From an uncultured Anaerolineae bacterium (GTDB lineage: Bacteria; Chloroflexota; Anaerolineae; Anaerolineales; UBA11858): 7,060 nt of DNA. Shown here piece by piece: positions 1-5,859 of this stretch. The DNA is taken from the NCBI GenBank assembly GCA_937893815.1, contig CALCSH010000284.1, forward strand, positions 1 through 7,060, read 5' to 3'. The notes under the pieces are model-generated. The model saw only the letters and a list, made by a program, of their open reading frames with translations. It ran no database searches and was not told where the DNA came from. Position 1 is the first letter of the stretch; each line of letters opens with the position of its first letter. The translations under genes and the position numbers were made by a program.

Positions 1-575
1 CCGTCAGTGCAGATATTGAGGATTCGGCAAAGCTCTTCCGCTTTTTTGAAAACCCCATTCGTTTTCACATCGGCTTTTTCGTTGCCCTGCTCTTTGCCTA
101 TCTGGTCTACTGGTTGTTGTTCAAAACCACCTGGGGTTTCGCCCTGCGCACGGTTGGCTCGAACCCGCGTGCCGCCAAATATGCCGGAATGAGCATTGTC
201 AAAAGCACGGTGCTGGCGATGTTCTTGTCCGGCGGGCTGGCGGGGTTAGCGGGCGCTAACGAAGTTCTGGGAGTCAATCATAACCTGGCTGTGGCCTTTT
301 CATCCGGTTACGGTTTCGATGCCATTGCGTTGGCGCTGCTCGGTAAGAGCCATCCGTTTGGTGTGGTGCTGGCGGCCATCATGTTTGGTTTCTTGCGTAA
401 CGGCGCTATCCAGATGCAACTCACGGCAGGTATTCCGATTGATATTATTTCGGTATTGCAAGCCGCAATTCTGGCATTTATCGCTGCACCGGCGATTATC
501 CGCACCATGTATCGGTTAAAAGAACCCGATATGGATTTGGATGCAGTTACACTCCGCGGCTGGGGAGGCAACTAA
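1..575 (+). CDS. ABC transporter permease, nucleoside/BmpA type (5' partial)
   Basis: This is the C-terminal 190 residues of an inner-membrane permease; the reading frame is open from base 3 and the start lies outside the window. It belongs to the branched-chain amino acid/sugar/nucleoside permease family (BPD_transp_2). The closest resemblance is to the first permease of purine-nucleoside importers such as B. subtilis NupP (YufP). Visible are at least four hydrophobic spans (for example around IGFFVALLFAYLVYWLLF and ISVLQAAILAFIAAPAII). A cytoplasmic loop reads GFALRTVGSNPRAAKYAGM, the family's ATPase-contact region. A late motif reads GYGFDAIALALLGKSHPFG, which is characteristic of this subfamily. 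The stop is two bases before the next permease, whose ribosome site lies inside this gene's last codons, so the two are translationally coupled and probably form one heterodimeric channel. The ATPase and substrate-binding lipoprotein are expected to the left of the window. Substrate is inferred from family only; ribose or other sugars are possible. Confidence 0.9.
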   Translation, partial: VSADIEDSAKLFRFFENPIRFHIGFFVALLFAYLVYWLLFKTTWGFALRTVGSNPRAAKYAGMSIVKSTVLAMFLSGGLAGLAGANEVLGVNHNLAVAFSSGYGFDAIALALLGKSHPFGVVLAAIMFGFLRNGAIQMQLTAGIPIDIISVLQAAILAFIAAPAIIRTMYRLKEPDMDLDAVTLRGWGGN

Positions 576-577
576 TC

Positions 578-1831
578 ATGACAACCACAAAAACTATCGA
601 ATATATCTCTCCGACACGGCGACGGGCAATGGGGATCATTTTTCTGGTCCTGGGAATTTTACTCTGGCTGATCTTCGCCCGCGGTTTGGATGGAGAAGCG
701 GTGACAACCTTCGGGTTGATACCGGGCGGCTCAGGGCAGGAACTCCCCGATTGGGTCTTCAACAGCCTGAACATGCTCAACATCCTTTCGGTAATGAGCA
801 TTGCATTGGGTGGTTATCAACTGGCCCGTGGGTTTGGCAAACGCACCAATCTGATGCTGGGCATAGTGGCGATGATGTTCATCTTCGGCTTCCTCAGTTG
901 GGCAACCTCCGGGGGCACGCTCAACCTGGCAGGACTGCTGCGCAGCGCACTGGTCAAAGCTGTCCCACTAACGCTGGGTGCCCTCTCCGGGGTGCTGTGT
1001 GAACGCTCCGGAGTGGTCAATATCGCCATCGAAGGCATGATGCTCACCGGAGCCTTTGTGGGTGCCTTTGTTGGCAGCGTCACCAATATCTGGATCGGCC
1101 TGATCGCGGCGGTACTCTCGGGCGGCCTGCTGGCCTGGATTTTGGCCTTGCTTTCGATCAAGTACAAAACTGACCAGATTATCGCCGGTACGGTGATTAA
1201 TATTTTCGCCACCGGTATCACTTCGTTCCTGTCGGCCAAGTTCTTGCAGAAATACCAATATCTCAATGATCCGGGTCGTTTCCCCACCTTTGAAGCCCCT
1301 GTACTCTCGAAAATCCCTTTCATTGGGCCGATTATGTTCCAGCATAATATGTTTGTTTACGCGCTATATTTCTTCCTGATCGCGCTGACGATTGGCCTGT
1401 ACTATACGCGCTGGGGGTTGCGTACCCGCTCGGTGGGTGAACACCCCAAAGCCGCCGACACGCTGGGAATTAATGTTTTCCGCACGCGTTACCTTTCGGT
1501 GATTTTTGGCGGCTTCATGGCCGGATTTGGCGGCGCCTATTTCACGCTTGGATCGGTAGGTCGCTTTGACGAAGTGATGACTGCCGGACGCGGCTTTATT
1601 GGTCTGGCGGCCATGATCTTCGGTAACTGGAATCCCTTCGGATCGTTTGGCGCTGGCTTGTTGTTTGGCTTCTTTGATGCTCTTTCGGCCAAGGTCGCCA
1701 TCCTGAAAGTGCCGATCCCCTCGGAAATCATGCTGATGTTCCCCTATATCGCTACGATGGTGGCGTTGGCCGGGGTGGTGGGCCGAGGCCAGATGCCCGC
1801 CGCAGATGGTCAGCCTTACGAAAAAGAATAG
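578..1831 (+). CDS. ABC transporter permease, nucleoside/BmpA type, second subunit
   Basis: A 417-residue polytopic membrane protein, partner of the preceding permease; it resembles B. subtilis NupQ (YufQ). The ATG follows GGGAGG at 562-567. The family core begins near residue 125, with LTLGALSGVLCERSGVVNIA at 131-150 followed by IEGMMLTGAFVGAF, the signature of this permease type. A cytoplasmic loop GLRTRSVGEHPKAADTLGIN (280-299) is the likely ATPase contact. GRGFIGLAAMIFGNWNPFG (337-355) is the conserved late motif. Residues 1-125 are an extension with three further hydrophobic segments (about 18-35, 62-82 and 91-110). From memory, NupQ-like proteins are near 320 residues and lack it. It is the last gene of its transcription unit, with a strong terminator starting at its stop codon. 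The ligand is probably a nucleoside or related purine compound, inferred from the family. Confidence 0.92.
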   Translation: MTTTKTIEYISPTRRRAMGIIFLVLGILLWLIFARGLDGEAVTTFGLIPGGSGQELPDWVFNSLNMLNILSVMSIALGGYQLARGFGKRTNLMLGIVAMMFIFGFLSWATSGGTLNLAGLLRSALVKAVPLTLGALSGVLCERSGVVNIAIEGMMLTGAFVGAFVGSVTNIWIGLIAAVLSGGLLAWILALLSIKYKTDQIIAGTVINIFATGITSFLSAKFLQKYQYLNDPGRFPTFEAPVLSKIPFIGPIMFQHNMFVYALYFFLIALTIGLYYTRWGLRTRSVGEHPKAADTLGINVFRTRYLSVIFGGFMAGFGGAYFTLGSVGRFDEVMTAGRGFIGLAAMIFGNWNPFGSFGAGLLFGFFDALSAKVAILKVPIPSEIMLMFPYIATMVALAGVVGRGQMPAADGQPYEKE

Positions 1832-1869
1832 TAAAAAAAGAGCCTGCAATTCGCAGGCTCTTTTTTTAC
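1831..1869. terminator. Bidirectional intrinsic terminator between convergent genes
   Basis: A perfect 17-base inverted repeat: arms 1831-1847 and 1853-1869 around the loop AATTC. The outer part of each arm is an A7 or T7 tract and the inner part is a GC-rich stem (GAGCCTGC/GCAGGCTC). Read in either direction it gives a stem followed by seven U, so it can end transcripts from both sides. It begins at the last base of the permease stop codon and ends one base before the stop codon of the convergent URO-D-like gene. Confidence 0.95.
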
Positions 1870-1870
1870 T

Positions 1871-3034
1871 TTATTGGAGTGGATAATGCCCAAATTCTTC
1901 AACCGCATCAACCATCGCCAGAACATTCTCCGGGGGAACATCATCCATCACTGTATGCACAGAGGCAATCATATAGCCGCCATCCGGCCCAAGATGCTGA
2001 ATCACGCGCTTGACCTCCTGGCGCACATCTTCTGGGCTGCCGTAGGGCAGAATTTTATGTGTGTCAATCGCCCCGCATAGCACCAGATTTTTTCCCACCC
2101 GTTTTTTGACGGCAGCCAGATCGGACATTTTGCCCGCCGAGGTCTGAATTGGGTTGAGAATATCAATCCCAATTTCAATGAAATCATCGACCAGTGGCAG
2201 TACATCCCCATCAGTATGGAAGAAGATTTTGGCACTGGTGCGGGCCTTGATGAACTGGATCAGATCGGCGTGCAATGGCTTGAGTAGATCGCGGTACATT
2301 TGCGGGGAGATCAGCAGGCTTTCCTGTGTGCCAAGATCATCACCAATTTTGACCATATCCACATGATCGCCCAATTCGGCCAGGAATGGTCCCATCAAAG
2401 ATTTGCATACTTCGGTGATTTTTGTCAGTAACGTTCTGGAAAAATCGGGGTACATGGCCATATTCAGCAGGAAGACATCCATACCCTGCATGGCGTGTGC
2501 TCGCTCAAAGGGGAAGAGCAGCCACGGGGTCGCCAAGATGGCATATTCGTTTTGCCCGGCCAGTTTACTGGCTTGCTCTTTGACGTGTGCAACGCGAGTT
2601 GGGTCGCTCATATCTGGCCAGCCGGTATAGTTTTCAATATCTTCGATGGCTTTTGCTTCGGGAATGGGGTGTACGCCGGGGTACCAGTAATTCTCTTCGA
2701 CTTCGCGTTGGCCGCTGCCCCACGAATCGATGCAATCGCTGTGCAGTGGGCGATTACGATTGCGCTGGCGCACGGCGGCAGGTTCCAGATCGCGTACGCC
2801 GCGCACATCGCTATGCAGTCGCTGCATGGTCGCCTCGTCAATTTTGGCAGTTCCCAACTCAGGCCAATCGTAGATATATTCATTGGGAGCGTCCACGCCA
2901 ATCAGTTTCTTGATGCCCTGATAGGGTTTCATCTTGATCCCGGTGGCATTACTCTCGCCGATGATGATGGGCACGCGGTCTGGAACTTCGTGATGAATAC
3001 AGGCTAAAACGCGTTCACGCGAGGTCAAACTCAT
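1871..3034 (-). CDS. Uroporphyrinogen decarboxylase (URO-D) family methyltransferase-like protein
   Basis: A 387-residue soluble protein of the URO-D superfamily, which contains haem-pathway HemE and corrinoid:coenzyme M methyltransferases (MtaA, MtbA, CmuA). Family landmarks are the N-terminal TSRERVLACIHHEVPDRVP (4-22), GDDLGTQESLLISPQMYRD (231-249), FFHTDGDVLPLVDDFIEIGI (271-290), DILNPIQTSAG (291-301), LVLCGAIDTHKIL (317-329) and GGYMIASVHTVMDDVPPENV (352-371). HemE identity is unlikely, since the architecture is closer to the methyltransferase branch. The MtaA-type zinc motif His-x-Cys reads H273-x-D275 here, and the late Cys position appears to be H360, so metal binding may differ. The ATG at 3034 is chosen because GAAAGGAAT precedes it at a suitable distance; an in-frame ATG at 3079 would add 15 residues that do not look like the family. 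No corrinoid protein or other methyltransferase subunit is adjacent, so the substrate is unknown. It lies downstream of murJ and two small ORFs and may be read from that operon. Confidence 0.88.
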   Translation of the reverse strand: MSLTSRERVLACIHHEVPDRVPIIIGESNATGIKMKPYQGIKKLIGVDAPNEYIYDWPELGTAKIDEATMQRLHSDVRGVRDLEPAAVRQRNRNRPLHSDCIDSWGSGQREVEENYWYPGVHPIPEAKAIEDIENYTGWPDMSDPTRVAHVKEQASKLAGQNEYAILATPWLLFPFERAHAMQGMDVFLLNMAMYPDFSRTLLTKITEVCKSLMGPFLAELGDHVDMVKIGDDLGTQESLLISPQMYRDLLKPLHADLIQFIKARTSAKIFFHTDGDVLPLVDDFIEIGIDILNPIQTSAGKMSDLAAVKKRVGKNLVLCGAIDTHKILPYGSPEDVRQEVKRVIQHLGPDGGYMIASVHTVMDDVPPENVLAMVDAVEEFGHYPLQ

Positions 3035-3041
3035 AAAATTT

Positions 3042-3050
3042 ATTCCTTTC
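3042..3050 (-). promoter_or_regulatory. Ribosome binding site that fixes the URO-D-like gene start
   Basis: On the minus strand GAAAGGAAT ends seven bases before ATG at 3034, with the AGGA core (3047-3044) nine bases from the start. No similar motif sits before the alternative upstream ATG at 3079, so this site decides between a 387- and a 402-residue protein. Confidence 0.7.
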
Positions 3051-3053
3051 GAG

Positions 3054-3087
3054 CAGATGGGGTGGGATTGGAAGTTCACCCCATCTG
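3054..3087 (-). other. Inverted repeat / RNA hairpin upstream of the URO-D-like gene
   Basis: Perfect 11-base arms CAGATGGGGTG (3054-3064) and CACCCCATCTG (3077-3087) enclose a 12-base loop. In the minus-strand transcript the stem begins two bases after the stop of the 31-codon ORF and ends just before the ribosome binding site of the URO-D-like gene. There is no U-run after it on the minus strand, so it is not a classic terminator in that direction. It could be an mRNA-stabilising or processing stem, a translation-control stem, or an operator. Confidence 0.7.
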
Positions 3088-3089
3088 GG

Positions 3090-3185
3090 TTATTTTTCTA
3101 ATTCTTCTCGTGTCAGGCCCAGAGCTTTGAGTATCAGCCAGAGCGGGCGGTCGCGCATTTCTGAAAAGATGCGCCGGGTACGCAT
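3090..3185 (-). CDS. Small ORF, 31 residues, hypothetical
   Basis: ATG at 3185, TAA at 3092-3090. The product begins MRTRRIFSEMRDRPLWLILK and ends ALGLTREELEK: an arginine-rich start, a short hydrophobic stretch (PLWLILKALGL) and a charged helical tail. I recognise no family. A modest ribosome site (AGG five to six bases before the ATG) overlaps the stop of the upstream 47-codon ORF. The two ORFs are in the same frame, separated only by TAG and two codons, so this could instead be the second half of one roughly 80-residue gene interrupted by a stop. It lies between murJ and the URO-D-like gene, in the same direction. Composition and operon-like spacing argue for coding, but its length gives little statistical support. 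Confidence 0.45.
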   Translation of the reverse strand: MRTRRIFSEMRDRPLWLILKALGLTREELEK

Positions 3186-3191
3186 ATAGGC

Positions 3192-3335
3192 CTATTTCTT
3201 TTCATGTGCAGAAAAAACGCCTGGCTTCTTGATCTGGTTGAGGTAGTTGACTGCTCCATCAGTGGTGCCGTCACTGCCGTCAAGGGCTTGCTTGGTATAG
3301 TCAATCAGAAATTGTTGGTAGCGTTTTTGATTCAT
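3192..3335 (-). CDS. Small ORF, 47 residues, hypothetical, directly downstream of murJ
   Basis: ATG at 3335, TAG at 3194-3192. The product begins MNQKRYQQFLIDYTKQALDG, is followed by a Ser/Asp/Gly/Thr segment, then reads AVNYLNQIKKPGVFSAHEKK. It is hydrophilic, with no signal peptide or membrane segment, and looks like a small soluble helical protein. I do not recognise it. It starts 11 bases after the murJ stop on the same strand, in a different frame from murJ. The only purine-rich site, GGAAAG inside the last murJ codons, is about 17 bases away, which is long, so translation may rely on coupling to murJ termination. The amino-acid composition looks like real protein and the spacing is operon-like. 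Conservation in related genomes would be needed to be sure. Confidence 0.55.
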   Translation of the reverse strand: MNQKRYQQFLIDYTKQALDGSDGTTDGAVNYLNQIKKPGVFSAHEKK

Positions 3336-3346
3336 ATTGGTGATAT

Positions 3347-4888
3347 CTATATCTTTCCAAGCAGTTTGATTTCCGACCAGATGAAGGGCAAGATCAGCGC
3401 CATACCGATACCCATCACCGCCAGTGAACTCGCCGCGCCAACACTTGTGGAAAGTGTGGCGAGCGGGAGCCGATGTTGCAGCAGATAGACAACGCCACCG
3501 CCAATTAAGGATACTACAGCCACGCGCAGCAATGGCTTGCCGAATTGCATCCAGTACGCCAGTGATTTTTCCTGAAGCCAGAGCAACACTAGTGCTTCGA
3601 TGGTGAAGACCAGTGTATTGGCCAACCCAATGCCCGGCGCGCCTAACCGGCGCGAAAGTAACAGCCCGGTAAAAATGAAAACCAATGCGGTGAAAAGCGA
3701 GGTTATCAGAGGAATAAGAGCGTTCTGGCGTGCATAAAAAGAACGCGCCGCCACTTCAAGCAGGGAGTGCCCTACTAGCCCCGCCATATAGGCGCGCACC
3801 GTCCAGGTGACCAGATCACTGCCCGCGGCATCAAACCCTAGGATGCCGATTAGCGGGCGGATGCCAATTGCGAGCAGCACGGCGCAAGGAATTGTTATCG
3901 CCAGAATGGTGCGCACGGTGATATTCAGTGCGGTGCGGAAGGCATCTGTCTCGCCGCGGGCGCTGTGCTCGGAGAGCGTTGGCAGCAGCGCCGTGCCGAT
4001 GGCGGTGCCAATCAGCGACTCGGGCACTTGCATAAAGAGCCATCCGTAAACCAGGGCAGTTACGGCCCCAGCAGGTAGCGCAGATGCGAAATTATCTTGC
4101 GCCAGAAAAACTACGTTGATGAAGAAAACCGTGCCGATACGCGGCAGCATCAGGCGGATGACTTGCTGCACATGAGGGTGTTTCCACTCGATGCGCGGCG
4201 TCCAGCGGAATTGGAAATGAATCAGCCCAGGGATTTGTACCAAAAAGAAGAGTAGCGCCCCGATGACAGTGCCATACACCAGGCCATGAATCCCCAGCCC
4301 AAAGGCTGGCAGCGTGATTCCCGCCAGGGTGTAGCCTTCCTTCGGGACGAGAATCAACACGCCAAAAAGCGTCCCCACATCGTACATACTGGGAGCCAGC
4401 GCGGGCAGTATAAAATGCTGGTTGGCCTGCAACCCAGCGATCATCAGGCCGCTCATAGAGAAGAGCAGGGTGGCGACCAGGTTGATGCGCATTAGCTCAA
4501 TTACCAGGGTCTGCTGTTCGATGCTGAAATGTGGCGCAACGCCCCACCAGGATGTCACAATGACGGGAGCAAACAGGCCGATGAGCAGCGAAAGACTGGC
4601 GGTGGCTAAAAATAATAGATTGCCAATTCGAGAAAAAAGCGCCCAGGCCGCCGTTTTGCCTTGTTTCTCGAGTTGCTCGCTGAGCACGGGAATCAGAGCC
4701 ATCGCCAGTGCACCGCCAGAGATCAGGGCAAAAAGCAGGTCGGGGTAATTATTGGCAGCGTTGAAGGCGTCGATTTCGGCAGAAAGGCCGAATGTGCGTG
4801 CAATTACGACTTGCCGGACGAAGCCAAGCGTTTTTTCAAGGGCAAAGAATGCACCTACAATGATGCTAGCACGGGCAACAAGTTTCAT
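3347..4888 (-). CDS. murJ: MurJ/MviN-family lipid II flippase
   Basis: A 513-residue polytopic inner-membrane protein of the MurJ (MviN) branch of the MOP transporter superfamily, which moves lipid-linked peptidoglycan precursor to the outer face of the membrane. Length and hydrophobic pattern fit about 14 spans. The N-terminal signature is clear: ASIIVGAFFALEKTLGFVRQ (7-26), VIARTFGLSAEIDAFNAANN (28-47), then YPDLLFALISGGALAMALIP (48-67) and VLSEQLEKQG. Aligned from memory to E. coli MurJ, R24 and D39 correspond to R25 and D40. R18 is K19, whereas R52 and E57 correspond to F53 and G58, so some charged residues important in E. coli are absent. The ATG at 4888 is the only start after an in-frame stop; a weak AAAAAGG precedes it at a rather long distance. 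It is divergent from the DegV gene and is followed closely by two small ORFs. Flippase function is inferred from the family. Confidence 0.88.
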   Translation of the reverse strand: MKLVARASIIVGAFFALEKTLGFVRQVVIARTFGLSAEIDAFNAANNYPDLLFALISGGALAMALIPVLSEQLEKQGKTAAWALFSRIGNLLFLATASLSLLIGLFAPVIVTSWWGVAPHFSIEQQTLVIELMRINLVATLLFSMSGLMIAGLQANQHFILPALAPSMYDVGTLFGVLILVPKEGYTLAGITLPAFGLGIHGLVYGTVIGALLFFLVQIPGLIHFQFRWTPRIEWKHPHVQQVIRLMLPRIGTVFFINVVFLAQDNFASALPAGAVTALVYGWLFMQVPESLIGTAIGTALLPTLSEHSARGETDAFRTALNITVRTILAITIPCAVLLAIGIRPLIGILGFDAAGSDLVTWTVRAYMAGLVGHSLLEVAARSFYARQNALIPLITSLFTALVFIFTGLLLSRRLGAPGIGLANTLVFTIEALVLLWLQEKSLAYWMQFGKPLLRVAVVSLIGGGVVYLLQHRLPLATLSTSVGAASSLAVMGIGMALILPFIWSEIKLLGKI

Positions 4889-4914
4889 AGCGTGGGTCAG
4901 GCCTTTTTAGGATG

Positions 4915-4936
4915 CGCCAAGTATAGCACGTTGGCG
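4915..4936. promoter_or_regulatory. Candidate operator, inverted repeat CGCCAA-N10-TTGGCG
   Basis: Perfect 6-base arms (4915-4920 and 4931-4936) separated by ten bases, a spacing of about two helical turns that suits a dimeric DNA-binding regulator. The murJ -10 hexamer (4920-4925) lies inside it. A second overlapping palindrome, AGCACG-TTGG-CGTGCT, occupies 4925-4940. No regulator is identified in the window. Confidence 0.4.
4920..4930 (-). promoter_or_regulatory. Extended -10 promoter for murJ
   Basis: On the minus strand TGCTATACT forms an extended -10 element (TG, one base, TATACT at 4925-4920). A start near 4913 would leave a leader of about 25 bases before the murJ ATG. No convincing -35 hexamer sits at the usual distance, which is tolerated by extended -10 promoters. 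Confidence 0.5.
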
Positions 4937-4946
4937 TGCTGCCGGG

Positions 4947-4955
4947 TGGTATAAT
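4947..4955 (+). promoter_or_regulatory. Extended -10 promoter for the DegV/zinc-ribbon operon
   Basis: TGGTATAAT: a consensus TATAAT (4950-4955) with the upstream TG of an extended -10 element. No good -35 lies 16-18 bases upstream; TTGGCG at 4931 is only 13 bases away. A start near 4962 gives a leader of about 40 bases to the DegV ATG at 5002. Confidence 0.65.
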
Positions 4956-4991
4956 CGGCGGCATCATTTTACGAACACAAGCTATCATTTC

Positions 4992-4996
4992 AGGAG
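4992..4996 (+). promoter_or_regulatory. Ribosome binding site that fixes the DegV start
   Basis: AGGAG ends five bases before ATG 5002. An in-frame ATG at 4936 would add 22 residues, but it lies upstream of the -10 hexamer at 4950 and has no ribosome site, so 5002 is preferred. Confidence 0.8.
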
Positions 4997-5001
4997 CGAA
5001 A

Positions 5002-5850
5002 ATGTCAAAAGTTGCCATTGTCACGGATAGTACAGCGTATCTGCCGGAAGAATTTATCACGCGGTATCAAATTTCCGTGATCCCTTTGCAATTGATTTGG
5101 GGCGAAGAAACCTTCCGTGACGGTGTGGATATTCAACCCACAGAGTTTTATAATCGCCTGATCAACACCCATGTGATGCCAACTACATCGCAGCCTTCAG
5201 CAGCAGAATTTTTGACCGTTTTTGAAAAATTACATACCGCCGGGGCCGATATTTTGGCCATATTAATTTCCAGCGGATTGTCGGGAACAGTGTCATCAGC
5301 GGAGCAGGCCAAGCAAATGCTTCCCGATGCCAAGATTGAGATTGTTGACTCGCAGACTACAATGGCTGAGCTGGGATTCCATATTCTCGAAGTAGCGCGT
5401 GCCGCCGAAGAAGGCGCAGACCTGGCAACGTGTAAAGCAATTGCCGAGCATGCGCGAGAACTCAGCGGCGTGGTTTTCGCTGTCGATACACTTGAATTTT
5501 TGCATCGCGGCGGTCGCATTGGTGGCGGAAAGCGCTTTTTGGGAACCATGCTGAATATCAAGCCGATCCTGAATCTGAAAGATGGCCGTATCGATGCCGT
5601 AGAGCAGGCCCGCACGCGCAGCAAGGCCCAGGCCCGCCTGATTGAACTGGTACAAGAGCGCACTGAAGGAAAACCGCTCCGTTATATTGGTGTTTCTCAC
5701 TCGGATGCACCAGAAGAAGCGGCTGCACTGCTTCAACGCGCTCAGGAAAGCATGCAGGTGGCACAAAGCTTATTCACTGATCTCAGTCCGGTCATTGGCA
5801 CGCACGTTGGCCCTGGGACGGTGGCGTTGGCGTATATGATCGCAGAATAG
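5002..5850 (+). CDS. DegV family fatty-acid-binding protein
   Basis: A 282-residue cytosolic protein of the DegV/FakB family, the usual length. Members bind a fatty acid in a buried pocket; in Firmicutes, FakB presents it to the kinase FakA so that it can enter phospholipid synthesis. All family landmarks are present: KVAIVTDSTAYLPEE (3-17), the carboxylate-binding PTTSQPS (60-66), ISSGLSGTVSSA (89-100), IVDSQTTMAELG (114-125), VDTLEFLHRGGRIGGGKRFL (161-180), NIKPILNLKDGRI (185-197) and the C-terminal SPVIGTHVGPGTVALAY (262-278). The ATG at 5002 is preceded by AGGAG and begins exactly at the conserved N-terminus. It is the first gene downstream of an extended -10 promoter and is followed nine bases later by the zinc-ribbon gene. 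No FakA-like kinase is in view, so the fatty-acid role is inferred from the family. Confidence 0.95.
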   Translation: MSKVAIVTDSTAYLPEEFITRYQISVIPLQLIWGEETFRDGVDIQPTEFYNRLINTHVMPTTSQPSAAEFLTVFEKLHTAGADILAILISSGLSGTVSSAEQAKQMLPDAKIEIVDSQTTMAELGFHILEVARAAEEGADLATCKAIAEHARELSGVVFAVDTLEFLHRGGRIGGGKRFLGTMLNIKPILNLKDGRIDAVEQARTRSKAQARLIELVQERTEGKPLRYIGVSHSDAPEEAAALLQRAQESMQVAQSLFTDLSPVIGTHVGPGTVALAYMIAE

Positions 5851-5859
5851 GAGTGAACG

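Noticed and set aside
817..1323. 168-codon open frame on the minus strand
   Set aside because: Antisense to the core of the second permease, whose signature motifs occupy this stretch.
2495..3007. 170-codon open frame on the plus strand
   Set aside because: It lies wholly antisense to the URO-D-like gene, whose family motifs run through the same bases; no ribosome site or recognisable domain.
3192..3194. TAG between the small ORFs read as pyrrolysine, prompted by the neighbouring methyltransferase family
   Set aside because: No pyl genes, no recognised Pyl enzyme and no methylamine methyltransferase are visible; an ordinary stop is the simpler reading.
3088..3346. Riboswitch or other structured RNA in the gap downstream of murJ
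   Set aside because: No recognisable riboswitch core; the gap is mostly accounted for by the two short ORFs.
3204..3488. 94-codon plus-strand frame across the murJ 3' end
   Set aside because: It overlaps murJ antisense and the 47-codon ORF, and has no ribosome site; the minus-strand reading is better supported.
4931..4955. TTGGCG plus TATAAT as a standard -35/-10 promoter
   Set aside because: The spacer is only 13 bases, too short for a normal sigma70 promoter; the upstream TG makes an extended -10 reading better.
5148..5663. 171-codon open frame on the minus strand
   Set aside because: Antisense shadow of the DegV gene; Ser/Arg/Ala-rich composition of a reverse frame and no family resemblance.
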